A stretch of DNA of 9,099 nt from Anaerolineae bacterium CG2_30_64_16 (GTDB lineage Bacteria; Chloroflexota; Anaerolineae; CG2-30-64-16). The stretch lies in assembly GCA_001871755.1 (NCBI GenBank), contig MNXL01000009.1:1-9099 (forward strand). The letters run 5' to 3'. Below the pieces are notes generated by a model, which did no database searches, was not told the origin of the DNA, and worked only from the letters and a program-made list of their open reading frames with translations. Positions within the stretch are counted from its first letter, which is position 1; the number at the start of each line of letters is the position of its first letter. Position numbers and translations under genes: made by a program. Of the stretch, positions 1-7,078 are shown one piece after another.

Positions 1-13
1 CAATAGTCCGGGG

Positions 14-75
14 CAGCTCAAGGCGGATCCGTGATCCGCCGCTCGCCCGCCGAGTCACGGACTCGGCTTGAGCAG
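14..75. repeat. Paired-hairpin palindromic repeat with enclosing stem
   Basis: Two perfect 8-bp hairpins with 3-nt loops lie side by side. The first is GGCGGATC (22-29) with GATCCGCC (33-40), and the second is GCCGAGTC (49-56) with GACTCGGC (60-67). An outer stem GCTCAA/TTGAGC (16-21 with 68-73) encloses both, so the single strand could fold into a three-way junction. The hairpins share a central CCGTGA core in opposite orientations, as in paired REP/REPIN-type elements. A short T run follows at 89-93, so the element could also act as a terminator for a gene to the left. The structure is seen directly; its repeat status elsewhere in the genome is inferred. Confidence 0.65.
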
Positions 76-105
76 ATTTGTCCCCGCCTTTTTGAGAAGA
101 TACTG

Positions 106-140
106 CATCACTCATTACTCATCTCTCATTTCTCGTCACA
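106..140. repeat. Degenerate heptamer tandem array (CATNNCT type)
   Basis: Consecutive 7-bp units read CATCACT, CATTACT, CATCTCT and CATTTCT, followed by a diverged fifth unit CGTCACA. The array ends 4 nt before the ribosome binding site of the macroglobulin gene, so it lies in that gene's leader. Heptameric short tandem repeats of this kind are known from filamentous cyanobacteria and occur in other repeat-rich genomes. Any effect on expression is unknown. Confidence 0.6.
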
Positions 141-144
141 CCCT

Positions 145-149
145 GGAGG
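145..149 (+). promoter_or_regulatory. Ribosome binding site of the macroglobulin gene
   Basis: A GGAGG core ends 5 nt before the ATG at 155. This sets the start at 155 rather than at the in-frame upstream start at 68. It also places a lipoprotein signal peptide exactly at the N-terminus. Confidence 0.85.
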
Positions 150-154
150 TTCCG

Positions 155-3100
155 ATGCACACCAACCGATTCATCACCTGGTTTTTTGTCCTCATCATGC
201 TGCTGACACCGATGCTCAGCGCGTGCCAACGCTCGACGCCCGAGCCGGTCACACCCAGCGGGGCCGAACCCTCAACCGCGCCATCGACCAGCCAGCCAGC
301 CGGCCAACCGGCCAATCCACCGGCCAGCCAACCCGCGCCCACGCCCACCCGCGAGCCGCTGCCCCCCATCGTGGTCAGCGTCACGCCGGACCGCGGCGAA
401 GAGCAGGTGCTTTCCGCCCCGGTGATGGTCACGTTCGACCAGCCGATGGACCCGGCCAGCACCAGCTCGGCCTTCAGCATCGAGCCGCAAGTGCCCGGCG
501 AGGTGAAGGTGGAAGGCAACCGGTTGACCTTCTCGCCCACCGAGCGGCTGAAACGGGGCGCTGAATACCAGGTGACCCTGGCCAGCAGCGCCACCAGCGC
601 AGCCGGCCTGAAGCTGGCCCAACCGGTCGCGTTCAAGTTCGCCACCGCGGGTTTCCTGGAAGTAACCAATACGCAGCCGGCGAACGGCGCCGACGGTGTG
701 GCCCTAGATAGCCCCATCACGGTGGCGTTCAACCGGCCCGTGGCGCCGCTCACCGACGTGGCAGGACAGGCCGAACTGCCGGCGCCGTTCGTCATCACAC
801 CGGAGGTGGCCGGCGCGGGCCAATGGCTCAACACCGGCATCTATCAATGGCTCCCGCTCACCCCGACGAGCGGGTTGGCCGCGTCCACCGTCTACACGGT
901 GACCGTGATGGCCGGCCTGGCCGATACCACCGGCGGTCTGCTGGCCGACGACTACAGCTTCACGTTCCGCACGGCTGACCCGGTGGTGCTGTCCTGGCAG
1001 CCCGAGAACACGCAAAACGTCAGGGTGGAAAGCCCGATCACGGTCACTTTCTCCATGCCGATGGACCGCCAGTCGACCGAGGCCGCCTTCAGTCTGGTAG
1101 ACGTCAAGAAGAATCCCGTGCTGGGCGCGTTTACCTGGGCCAACAACGGTACGGAGCTCGGCTTCAAACCGACGCGCACGCTGGCTTTCGGGATCCGCTA
1201 CACAGCCACGATCACGGGGACCGCCCGACCTGCCACCGGCCAGGGCACGCTGCGAGACGCCTCCACGCTGCGCTTCACCACCGTTTCACTGCCCAGGGTC
1301 GCCCGGACCGATCCGCGCGAGGGCGCCCAGCGAGCCGACCCGTCCGGCGGCACAGCCTTCTACTTCGCCAGCCCGATGGATCCGGCCAGCTTCGTCACCG
1401 GTACAGTGACGATTCTGCCCAAACCGACCCGGGTCTATACGAGTTACAACGAGTGGGACAACAACCTGTACGTCTCGTTCACGAAGCTGCCGTCCACGGC
1501 CTACACCGTCACCCTGTCGGGCAAGGTCGCCGATCCATACGGCAACCTGCTGGGCGAAGATGTCGCCATCCACTTCACCACGCGGGACTATGACCCGCTG
1601 CTGGAACTGAGCGGCCCGGGCCGCGTGGGCACCTACAACGCCTATACGGTCACCGAGGCGATCGTCACCTACCGCAACGTCCCGGAGATCACCTTCAACC
1701 TGTACCAGACCCCCGGCGAGGACTTTATCGCGTTGACCGGCCGGGATTCCTGGCAGGCTTGGGACAGGTACCGGCTCGCCATGGCCAACCTGCTCCACAC
1801 GTGGACCGTGCCGACCGATGCCAAGATCAACCAAACCGCCCTTCTGCGAGAGCGATTGGTCGGCGAGGACGGCCAGCCGGTGGGCCCGGGCATGTACTTC
1901 CTGCAACTGACGGGCAAAGGGATCGACAGCCGGCCGTACGATTCTTACCGGCAATTGCTGGCCCGCACCGATCTGAACGTGACCCTCAAGAGCGCGGAGT
2001 ACGAAGCGTTGGCCTGGGTCACCGACCTCCAGAGCGGGCAACCCGTGTCAGATGTCACTGTGCGCTTCACCAACGGCGCCGACCTGGATCTGGAGGCTGT
2101 CACCGATCAGGATGGGGTGGCGCGAGTGACCTTCGAGCAGCCGCGCCAGATTTGGGACCCGCTGCTGGCCCTGGCGACCACTGAGGCGGGCAGCTTCGGC
2201 GTCGTCTCCAGCAACTGGGAGGACGGCATCAACCCGTGGGACTTCGACGTGCCGGGCGGCGCGATGGCGGAGCCGTATGTGAGTTACGTGTACACCGATC
2301 GGCCCATCTACCGGCCAGGCCAGACCGTCTACTGGAAGGCGCTGATCCGCAGCGACCATGACGCCCTCTACAGTCTGCCCGCGGTGAGCCAGCCGGTCAC
2401 GGTCACGATCGATGACGATCAGGGCAACGAGCTGCTGAACGAAGCGCTGACCCTCAGCCCGTTGGGCAGTGTGAATGGTGAACTCGTCCTGGGGCCGGCC
2501 GCCAGCCTCGGCTACTACTACATCTCGGTGCAGTTGAGCGAAGAGGCGCGCTACGGTGTGGGCTTCCAGGTGGCCGAATATCGCAAGCCGGAGTACGAGC
2601 TCAGCGCGACGACCGCCAGGCCGGAATACATCCAGGGCGAACAGATCGACGTCACCGTGGATGCCCGGTATTTCTTCGGTGGCCCGGTCAAGAACGGCAA
2701 GGTCAGTTGGACGCTGCTCAGCGACGACTACTTCTTCAGCTATCAGGGCAAGGGGAACTACAGCTTCAGCGACTGGGACTGGTACGAATCCCAAACCCGG
2801 CGTTTCGGCGAGCCGCTGAGCCAGGGCGAAGGGGTCACCGATGATCAAGGCCGTTTCACCTTCAGCGCGCCGGCCGACATCAGCAAGTTCCCACAGAGCC
2901 AACGCTTCAGTTTTGACATCACCATCATGGACGTCAACAACCAGGTGGTCTCCACCCAGGCCAGCGCGGTGGTGCACAAGGGCGCCTTCTACATCGGCCT
3001 GAGCCCGCAGCGCTACGTGGCGACGGTCGGCGAGAAGAGCCTGGTGGACGTCATCACCGTGGACCCGCAGAGCCAGCCCGTGCCGCAGACGGACGTCACG

Positions 3101-6100
3101 CTGGTCGTGAATCGGGTCCAATGGTACAGCGTGCGCGAACAGGCCGACAACGGCCGTTTCTACTGGACGACCAAGGTCGAAAAGACGCCGGTCTTCACCG
3201 ACACCGTGACCACTGACCCTTCGACAAGCCCTTCGACAAACTCAGGACACGGTTCAGGGCAAGCTGGCCAGGCGGTGCTTGCCTGGACGCCAACGAGCGG
3301 CGGTGAATACAAGATCGAAGCCACCGGCCGGGATCGCAGCGGACACACCATCCGCAGCGCAGCCTTCATCTGGGTCAGCGGTCGCGAATACGTGAGTTGG
3401 CGCCAGGAGAACAACGATCGCATCGAGCTGGTCGCCGATCGGGACGAGTACACGGTCGGGGATACGGCGGAGATCCTGGTAGCCAGCCCGTATCAGGGCG
3501 CGGTCAAGGCGCTGCTCACGATCGAACGCAGCGGCATCCTGAGCCACCAGGTGATCGAGCTCCAGGGCAACAGCGAGGTCTTGCGCATCCCGATCAAGGT
3601 GGAGCACGCCCCGAACATCTTCGTCTCGCTCATGCTGGTCAAGGGGATGGATGAAACCGGCCCCCGCGCGGCAGCGGGGGCCAGTCCCGCGCCCTCGTTC
3701 AAGATGGGCCTGGTGCAACTCAAGGTGTCGGTGGCGGATAAGCAGTTGCAGGTCAACCTGAAGCCGGACCAGGCCAAGGTCGGGCCACGCGACAGGGTGA
3801 CGTGGGAGGTGCAAACTCTGGATGCCGCAGGCAAGCCGGTGCAGGCCGAAGTGTCGCTGGCGCTGGTGGACAAGGCTATCCTGACCCTGGCCGGCGACAA
3901 CGCCGGGGCGCTGATGGACCGCTTCTACAGCCAGCGCGCCCTGGGTGTGCGCACAGCCAGCACCCTGGTGGTCAACGTGGATCGGATCGTGGCCCAACTG
4001 ACTCAAGGCGCCAAGGGTGGCGGTGGCGGCGGCGACATGGGGCCGGGCGGGCTGAGCGTGCGCCGGGAGTTCCCCGATATCGCGTACTGGAACGCGGTCG
4101 TAACCACCGGCGCAGACGGCAAGGCGACGGTCGAGGTCACCCTGCCCGACAACCTGACCACCTGGACGATGGATGCCCGCGCGATCACGGCCGACACGTT
4201 GGTGGGACAGACGCAAGCCGACATCATCGCGACCAAGGACCTGCTGGTGCGCCCGGTGCTGCCACGTTTCTTCATCAACGGTGACCAGGCGGAAATCGCC
4301 GCCGTGATCCACAACAACACGGACACAGCCCTGGATGTCACTATCGATCTGAGTAGCACCAGTCTCGCTCTGCCGGAACCGGCGACAAGCCAGGTATCCG
4401 TGCCGGCCGAGAGCACGTACAAGACGGTCTGGCCGGTCACCGTGCTGCCCGACGTGAAGCAGGTCAAGGTGTTGATGAGTGCGGTCGGCAGCTCCCTGCA
4501 AGACGCGGTCGAGATGACCCTGCCGGTGTACCACTACACAACGCCGGAGGTCACCGGCACGAGCGGGCAGGTCGCCCTGGACGAGGCTCGCCTGGAATTG
4601 GTGCGCCTGCCGGCGAACGCCGACCCGACCCGCGGTGAGTTGGATGTCACCCTGGAATCCAGCCTGGCCGCCGGCATGACGGGCGGGCTGACCTATCTCG
4701 AACACTATCCCTACGAGTGCGTCGAGCAGACCATGAGCCGGTTCCTGCCCAACGTGGTGACCTACGCGGCGCTGAAATCGTTGGGCATCGAGCGGCCCGA
4801 CCTGGAGACAGCTCTGCCGCAGCAGGTCGGCGTGGGGCTGCAACGCATCTACGCCCGCCAACACGTGGACGGCGGCTGGGGCTGGTGGCAGCGGGACAGC
4901 AGCAACCTGTTCATCAGCTCCTACGTGGTGTTCGGGCTGGCAAAGGCACAGCAAGCCGGGTTCACCGTGGATCAGACCGTGCTCACACGGGGCATCCGCT
5001 ATCTGAAGCGCAACCTGAAGGCGCCGGCCAACCTGACCCCGTGGCAGTTGAACCAGCAAGCGTTTATGGTCTACGCGCTGGCTGAGGCGGGTGAGATGGA
5101 GCCGAACCGGGCCGGCGCGCTCTACGAGCGGCGCGAGGGCTTGAGCCTGTACAGCAAGGCCTATCTGGCGCTGGCGCTGGGCTTGATCAACGATGATGCC
5201 AGCGCGGACCGCATCAAGGCGCTGCTGGCCGACCTCACCAGCCAGGCCGTGGTCAGCGCGACCGCGACCCACTGGGAGGAGGGGTGGACGGACTACTGGA
5301 ACATGAACACCGACACCCGCACCACCTCGATCGTGCTGGACGTCCTGGCCAAACTGGACCCGAGCCACGGCCTCGCCCCTAACACCGTCCGCTGGCTGAT
5401 GAGCGCGCGCAAGGCGGACCATTGGGAAACGACGCAGGAGAACGCCTGGGCCATCATGGCGCTCACCGACTGGATGGTCGCAACCGGCGAGCTGCAAGGG
5501 AACTACGACTGGCAGGTCCTCGTGAACAACGACGTCCTGGGCCAGGGCGCCGTCACGCCCGCCACCGTGGGTGATATCATCAGGCTGAAGGCTGACATCA
5601 CAAAGCTGTTGATCGACCAAACTAACGGCCTGCGGATCCAGCGCACCAGGTCGGGGGATCAGACGGGCAAGGGGCAGCTCTACTACACCGCCCACCTGAA
5701 GACCTACCTGCCGGTCGAGCAGATCCAACCGCTAAATCGCGGCGTGATCGTAAGCCGCGAGTATCGGCTGGCGGACTGCGGGCTACCGCAGCCAGGGGGG
5801 GACTCGGCCAGGCCGGCGCCGCGCTGCCCGACCATCACTCAAGCCCGCGTCGGGGACGTGATCGATGTCACGCTGAACATCGTGGCGCCGCATGCCCTCC
5901 ACTTCCTGGTGGTCGAAGACCCGTTGCCGGCCGGCGCCGAAGCCATCGACACCAGCCTGCGCACTACCAGCATAACCGCCCAAGGCCCGACACTGGAACG
6001 CGACCAGCCGGAGGCGACCGCCTGGTGGGACTGGTGGTGGACACCCACCAACACAGATCTGCGCGACGAGAAGGTCGCCCTGTTCGCCACCTGGCTCAAC

Positions 6101-6241
6101 CCGGGCAGCTACCAGTTCCGCTACCAGATCCGGGCCAGCCTGCCTGGTCACTTCCTGACCCTGCCGCCCACGGCCTACGAGATGTACTTCCCTGAAGTGT
6201 GGGGCCGCGGCGCGGGGGGCGTGTTCACAGTGACGGAGTGA
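155..6241 (+). CDS. Alpha-2-macroglobulin family lipoprotein with thioester and N-terminal Ig-like domains
   Basis: This is a 2028-residue bacterial alpha-2-macroglobulin, expected to be anchored in the cell envelope and to trap proteases covalently. Residues 1-23 are a signal peptide ending in lipobox LSA-C24, followed by a Pro/Ser/Thr/Gln linker (about 25-69). Four Ig-like Big_5-type domains follow at about 70-165, 166-275, 276-378 and 379-480. An MG2 domain begins near YTDRPIYRPGQTV (713 on). The bait-region domain spans about 1091-1287 and ends at a six-glycine run (1288-1293). The central A2M/MG7 domain spans about 1300-1390. The thioester domain carries C1522-V-E-Q1525 and DGGWGWW (from 1572), and an MG10-like C-terminus contains VEDPLPAGAEAID. 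Only four cysteines are seen: C24 (lipid), C1522 (thioester), and C1875 with C1891, a possible disulfide. It is longer than the roughly 1500-1900 residues I would expect of the family, because of the Ig-like stack. No pbpC neighbour is present in the window. A dispersed repeat is inserted in frame near residues 1022-1036. Confidence 0.95.
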   Translation: MHTNRFITWFFVLIMLLTPMLSACQRSTPEPVTPSGAEPSTAPSTSQPAGQPANPPASQPAPTPTREPLPPIVVSVTPDRGEEQVLSAPVMVTFDQPMDPASTSSAFSIEPQVPGEVKVEGNRLTFSPTERLKRGAEYQVTLASSATSAAGLKLAQPVAFKFATAGFLEVTNTQPANGADGVALDSPITVAFNRPVAPLTDVAGQAELPAPFVITPEVAGAGQWLNTGIYQWLPLTPTSGLAASTVYTVTVMAGLADTTGGLLADDYSFTFRTADPVVLSWQPENTQNVRVESPITVTFSMPMDRQSTEAAFSLVDVKKNPVLGAFTWANNGTELGFKPTRTLAFGIRYTATITGTARPATGQGTLRDASTLRFTTVSLPRVARTDPREGAQRADPSGGTAFYFASPMDPASFVTGTVTILPKPTRVYTSYNEWDNNLYVSFTKLPSTAYTVTLSGKVADPYGNLLGEDVAIHFTTRDYDPLLELSGPGRVGTYNAYTVTEAIVTYRNVPEITFNLYQTPGEDFIALTGRDSWQAWDRYRLAMANLLHTWTVPTDAKINQTALLRERLVGEDGQPVGPGMYFLQLTGKGIDSRPYDSYRQLLARTDLNVTLKSAEYEALAWVTDLQSGQPVSDVTVRFTNGADLDLEAVTDQDGVARVTFEQPRQIWDPLLALATTEAGSFGVVSSNWEDGINPWDFDVPGGAMAEPYVSYVYTDRPIYRPGQTVYWKALIRSDHDALYSLPAVSQPVTVTIDDDQGNELLNEALTLSPLGSVNGELVLGPAASLGYYYISVQLSEEARYGVGFQVAEYRKPEYELSATTARPEYIQGEQIDVTVDARYFFGGPVKNGKVSWTLLSDDYFFSYQGKGNYSFSDWDWYESQTRRFGEPLSQGEGVTDDQGRFTFSAPADISKFPQSQRFSFDITIMDVNNQVVSTQASAVVHKGAFYIGLSPQRYVATVGEKSLVDVITVDPQSQPVPQTDVTLVVNRVQWYSVREQADNGRFYWTTKVEKTPVFTDTVTTDPSTSPSTNSGHGSGQAGQAVLAWTPTSGGEYKIEATGRDRSGHTIRSAAFIWVSGREYVSWRQENNDRIELVADRDEYTVGDTAEILVASPYQGAVKALLTIERSGILSHQVIELQGNSEVLRIPIKVEHAPNIFVSLMLVKGMDETGPRAAAGASPAPSFKMGLVQLKVSVADKQLQVNLKPDQAKVGPRDRVTWEVQTLDAAGKPVQAEVSLALVDKAILTLAGDNAGALMDRFYSQRALGVRTASTLVVNVDRIVAQLTQGAKGGGGGGDMGPGGLSVRREFPDIAYWNAVVTTGADGKATVEVTLPDNLTTWTMDARAITADTLVGQTQADIIATKDLLVRPVLPRFFINGDQAEIAAVIHNNTDTALDVTIDLSSTSLALPEPATSQVSVPAESTYKTVWPVTVLPDVKQVKVLMSAVGSSLQDAVEMTLPVYHYTTPEVTGTSGQVALDEARLELVRLPANADPTRGELDVTLESSLAAGMTGGLTYLEHYPYECVEQTMSRFLPNVVTYAALKSLGIERPDLETALPQQVGVGLQRIYARQHVDGGWGWWQRDSSNLFISSYVVFGLAKAQQAGFTVDQTVLTRGIRYLKRNLKAPANLTPWQLNQQAFMVYALAEAGEMEPNRAGALYERREGLSLYSKAYLALALGLINDDASADRIKALLADLTSQAVVSATATHWEEGWTDYWNMNTDTRTTSIVLDVLAKLDPSHGLAPNTVRWLMSARKADHWETTQENAWAIMALTDWMVATGELQGNYDWQVLVNNDVLGQGAVTPATVGDIIRLKADITKLLIDQTNGLRIQRTRSGDQTGKGQLYYTAHLKTYLPVEQIQPLNRGVIVSREYRLADCGLPQPGGDSARPAPRCPTITQARVGDVIDVTLNIVAPHALHFLVVEDPLPAGAEAIDTSLRTTSITAQGPTLERDQPEATAWWDWWWTPTNTDLRDEKVALFATWLNPGSYQFRYQIRASLPGHFLTLPPTAYEMYFPEVWGRGAGGVFTVTE
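3217..3262. repeat. Dispersed repeat inserted in frame in the macroglobulin gene
   Basis: The segment begins with CCCTTCGACAAG (3217-3228), repeats it as CCCTTCGACAAA (3229-3240), and continues CTCAGGACACGGTTCAGGG. Read on the minus strand it translates as PEPCPEFVEG, the familiar signature of a short intergenic repeat found in many environmental bacterial genomes. Here it encodes residues 1022-1036, rich in Pro, Ser, Thr and Gly. These fall between VTTD and AVLAWTP, where relatives have a short turn before the WTPxxGGxY strand. The reading frame is kept. Confidence 0.75.
3659..3682. repeat. Perfect 9-bp hairpin within the macroglobulin coding region
   Basis: GGCCCCCGC (3659-3667) pairs perfectly with GCGGGGGCC (3674-3682) around the 6-nt loop GCGGCA. 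It encodes an Ala/Pro-rich linker (GPRAAAGASPAPS) between two macroglobulin domains. It may be another palindromic insertion, or a chance product of GC-rich linker codons. Confidence 0.45.
4718..4729 (+). other. Thioester site CVEQ of the macroglobulin
   Basis: Codons TGC GTC GAG CAG encode C1522-V-E-Q1525 within YPYECVEQTMSRFLP. In this family the Cys side chain and the Gln carbonyl form the internal thioester that links covalently to an attacking protease. Both reactive residues are present, so the protein belongs to the thioester-competent class rather than the thioester-less class. Confidence 0.9.
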
Positions 6242-6258
6242 CAGGCGCTGACCGCGAA

Positions 6259-6293
6259 AGACCCGAAGGGCGACGTGACAGCCCTTCGGGTCT
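6259..6293. terminator. Perfect 13-bp hairpin in the convergent gap, probable bidirectional terminator
   Basis: AGACCCGAAGGGC (6259-6271) pairs perfectly with GCCCTTCGGGTCT (6281-6293) around a 9-nt loop. It starts 18 nt after the macroglobulin stop. There is no T tract on the plus strand. On the minus strand the stem runs into TCTTTCG, a weak U-run. Its place between converging genes favours a role in ending transcription from both sides. Confidence 0.6.
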
Positions 6294-6318
6294 CGGACCA
6301 GGATTCCTGGCGCATTCC

Positions 6319-6364
6319 TGTACGCGCTGCGGCCCGATCTTGCGATCGGGCCGTAGCGCGTACA
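6319..6364. terminator. 21-bp stem hairpin, terminator or dispersed palindrome
   Basis: Arms 6319-6339 and 6344-6364 are complementary over 21 positions, with a single G-T pair that becomes a G-U wobble in RNA, and a TTGC loop. It lies 78 nt after the macroglobulin stop and about 50 nt after the regulator stop on the other strand. No U-run follows on either strand, so factor-independent termination is uncertain. The long near-perfect palindrome could equally be a dispersed repeat. Confidence 0.55.
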
Positions 6365-6413
6365 GAGGAGACAACTACTCGCAAGAACCGTCCACTCAAT
6401 GGCTAGACCACTC

Positions 6414-6836
6414 TCAACCAACCATCATCAGCGCCGGATTGGACGCCACGCCCCCACGACGCGCCCGCATGACCTGCTGACGCCGCAACAAAGACTGCAC
6501 GCGTGCCAACAACTCACTGGCGCTGAACGGTTTAGCCAGATAGAAATCAGCACCTGCGGTCAGGCCGAGCACCCGATCCATCTCGGCATTGCGGGCAGAA
6601 AGGATCAGAACCGGCACCGGTGAGAACTCCCGCAACTTCCGAACGGCCTCAAACCCATCCATCCGCGGCATGTTCACATCCATCACCACCAGATCGGGGC
6701 GGGCATGCCGATACTGTTCAAGCCCATCGCATCCATCTTCTGCCTCGACAACCTCAAACCCTTCCATCTCCAGGAAACGCATGAGTGACTGTCGGAAAGG
6801 CCTGCTATCGTCTACAACCAGAATTCTCTCTGCCAT
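6414..6836 (-). CDS. Receiver-only response regulator (CheY-like, OmpR-derived)
   Basis: This 140-residue protein is a single phosphoacceptor receiver domain with no output domain. Acidic residues D9 and D10, phosphoacceptor D53 (in VVMDVNMP), S80 and K102 (in LAKPF) are all in place, so it should accept phosphate from a histidine kinase. The usual ADDYL motif reads ADFYL. The tail after residue 118 (LLRRQQVMRAR, then a short Ala/Gly/Met end) looks like the start of an OmpR linker that then stops. The start at 6836 follows GAGGAG by 4 nt. The receiver aligns without gaps with the neighbouring OmpR-type regulator, and I count about 77 identities in 120 positions, so the two probably arose by duplication. 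No kinase gene is in the window. It probably acts through protein contacts or as a phosphate sink. Confidence 0.9.
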   Translation of the reverse strand: MAERILVVDDSRPFRQSLMRFLEMEGFEVVEAEDGCDGLEQYRHARPDLVVMDVNMPRMDGFEAVRKLREFSPVPVLILSARNAEMDRVLGLTAGADFYLAKPFSASELLARVQSLLRRQQVMRARRGGVASNPALMMVG

Positions 6837-6840
6837 GTCG

Positions 6841-6846
6841 CTCCTC
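6841..6846 (-). promoter_or_regulatory. Ribosome binding site of the receiver-only regulator
   Basis: GAGGAG on the minus strand sits 4 nt before the ATG at 6836. It fixes the start there and excludes the longer open frame reaching 6989. That longer frame would add 51 residues of no recognisable character before the canonical receiver N-terminus ERILVVDD. Confidence 0.8.
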
Positions 6847-6871
6847 AAGTCACAATATGTCAGAAGGTCCA

Positions 6872-6888
6872 CGGCTTGCCCTAAGCCG
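6872..6888 (-). promoter_or_regulatory. Small hairpin in the regulator leader
   Basis: CGGCTT (6872-6877) and AAGCCG (6883-6888) form a 6-bp stem with a 5-nt loop inside the predicted 5' leader, about 35 nt before the start codon. It has no U-run and no recognised riboswitch features. Any function is unknown. Confidence 0.3.
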
Positions 6889-7026
6889 GCCACTCTGGCG
6901 AGGTTTGGCTCGAGCCTGAACGCTGGAGCGCACTCACCGGGCCGATGCACACCCAGGCGGCTCGCTATCACGACCCTCTTGCGGCACACCTTGCGCTACA
7001 AACCGGCGCAGGTCTACTTGCCCATT

Positions 7027-7055
7027 ATGATACGCGGTTTCTTGACCCTGGTCAA
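7027..7055 (-). promoter_or_regulatory. Sigma70-type promoter for the receiver-only regulator
   Basis: On the minus strand, TTGACC (7055-7050) and TATCAT (7032-7027) are separated by exactly 17 bp. Each hexamer matches the consensus at five of six positions. Transcription would begin near 7020, giving a leader of about 180 nt. The receiver-only gene can therefore be expressed separately from the upstream OmpR-type gene, whose stop is only about 24 bp before the -35 box. Confidence 0.65.
7042..7055. promoter_or_regulatory. Operator-like palindrome over the -35 box
   Basis: TTGACC-CT-GGTCAA is a perfect inverted repeat with 6-bp arms and a 2-bp centre. One arm is the -35 hexamer itself, so a dimer bound here would compete with RNA polymerase. 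The binding protein is not identified. The neighbouring OmpR-type regulator is a candidate only by proximity, since that family more often binds direct repeats. Confidence 0.5.
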
Positions 7056-7078
7056 TCAGACAAAGGTACTACTATTGC

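Noticed and set aside
14..75. tRNA-like cloverleaf
   Set aside because: The region has only two inner hairpins with 3-nt loops, and lacks an anticodon loop, a T-loop sequence and a CCA-bearing acceptor of proper length.
68..154. In-frame upstream start for the macroglobulin
   Set aside because: It would place 29 residues, encoded partly by the hairpin repeat and the heptamer array, before an otherwise perfect lipoprotein signal peptide. The start at 155 has GGAGG at good spacing.
3254..5728. 824-codon open frame on the minus strand
   Set aside because: It lies opposite the macroglobulin gene, shows no family motif and is rich in Arg, His, Gln and Val, as expected of a GC-rich antisense shadow.
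6837..6989. N-terminal extension of the receiver-only regulator
   Set aside because: The extension has no conserved character. The start at 6836 has a GAGGAG site and gives the canonical receiver N-terminus.
7042..7075. Plus-strand promoter using TTGACC at 7042
   Set aside because: No acceptable -10 hexamer occurs at 16-18 bp spacing, and no plus-strand gene follows. The minus-strand reading is far better.
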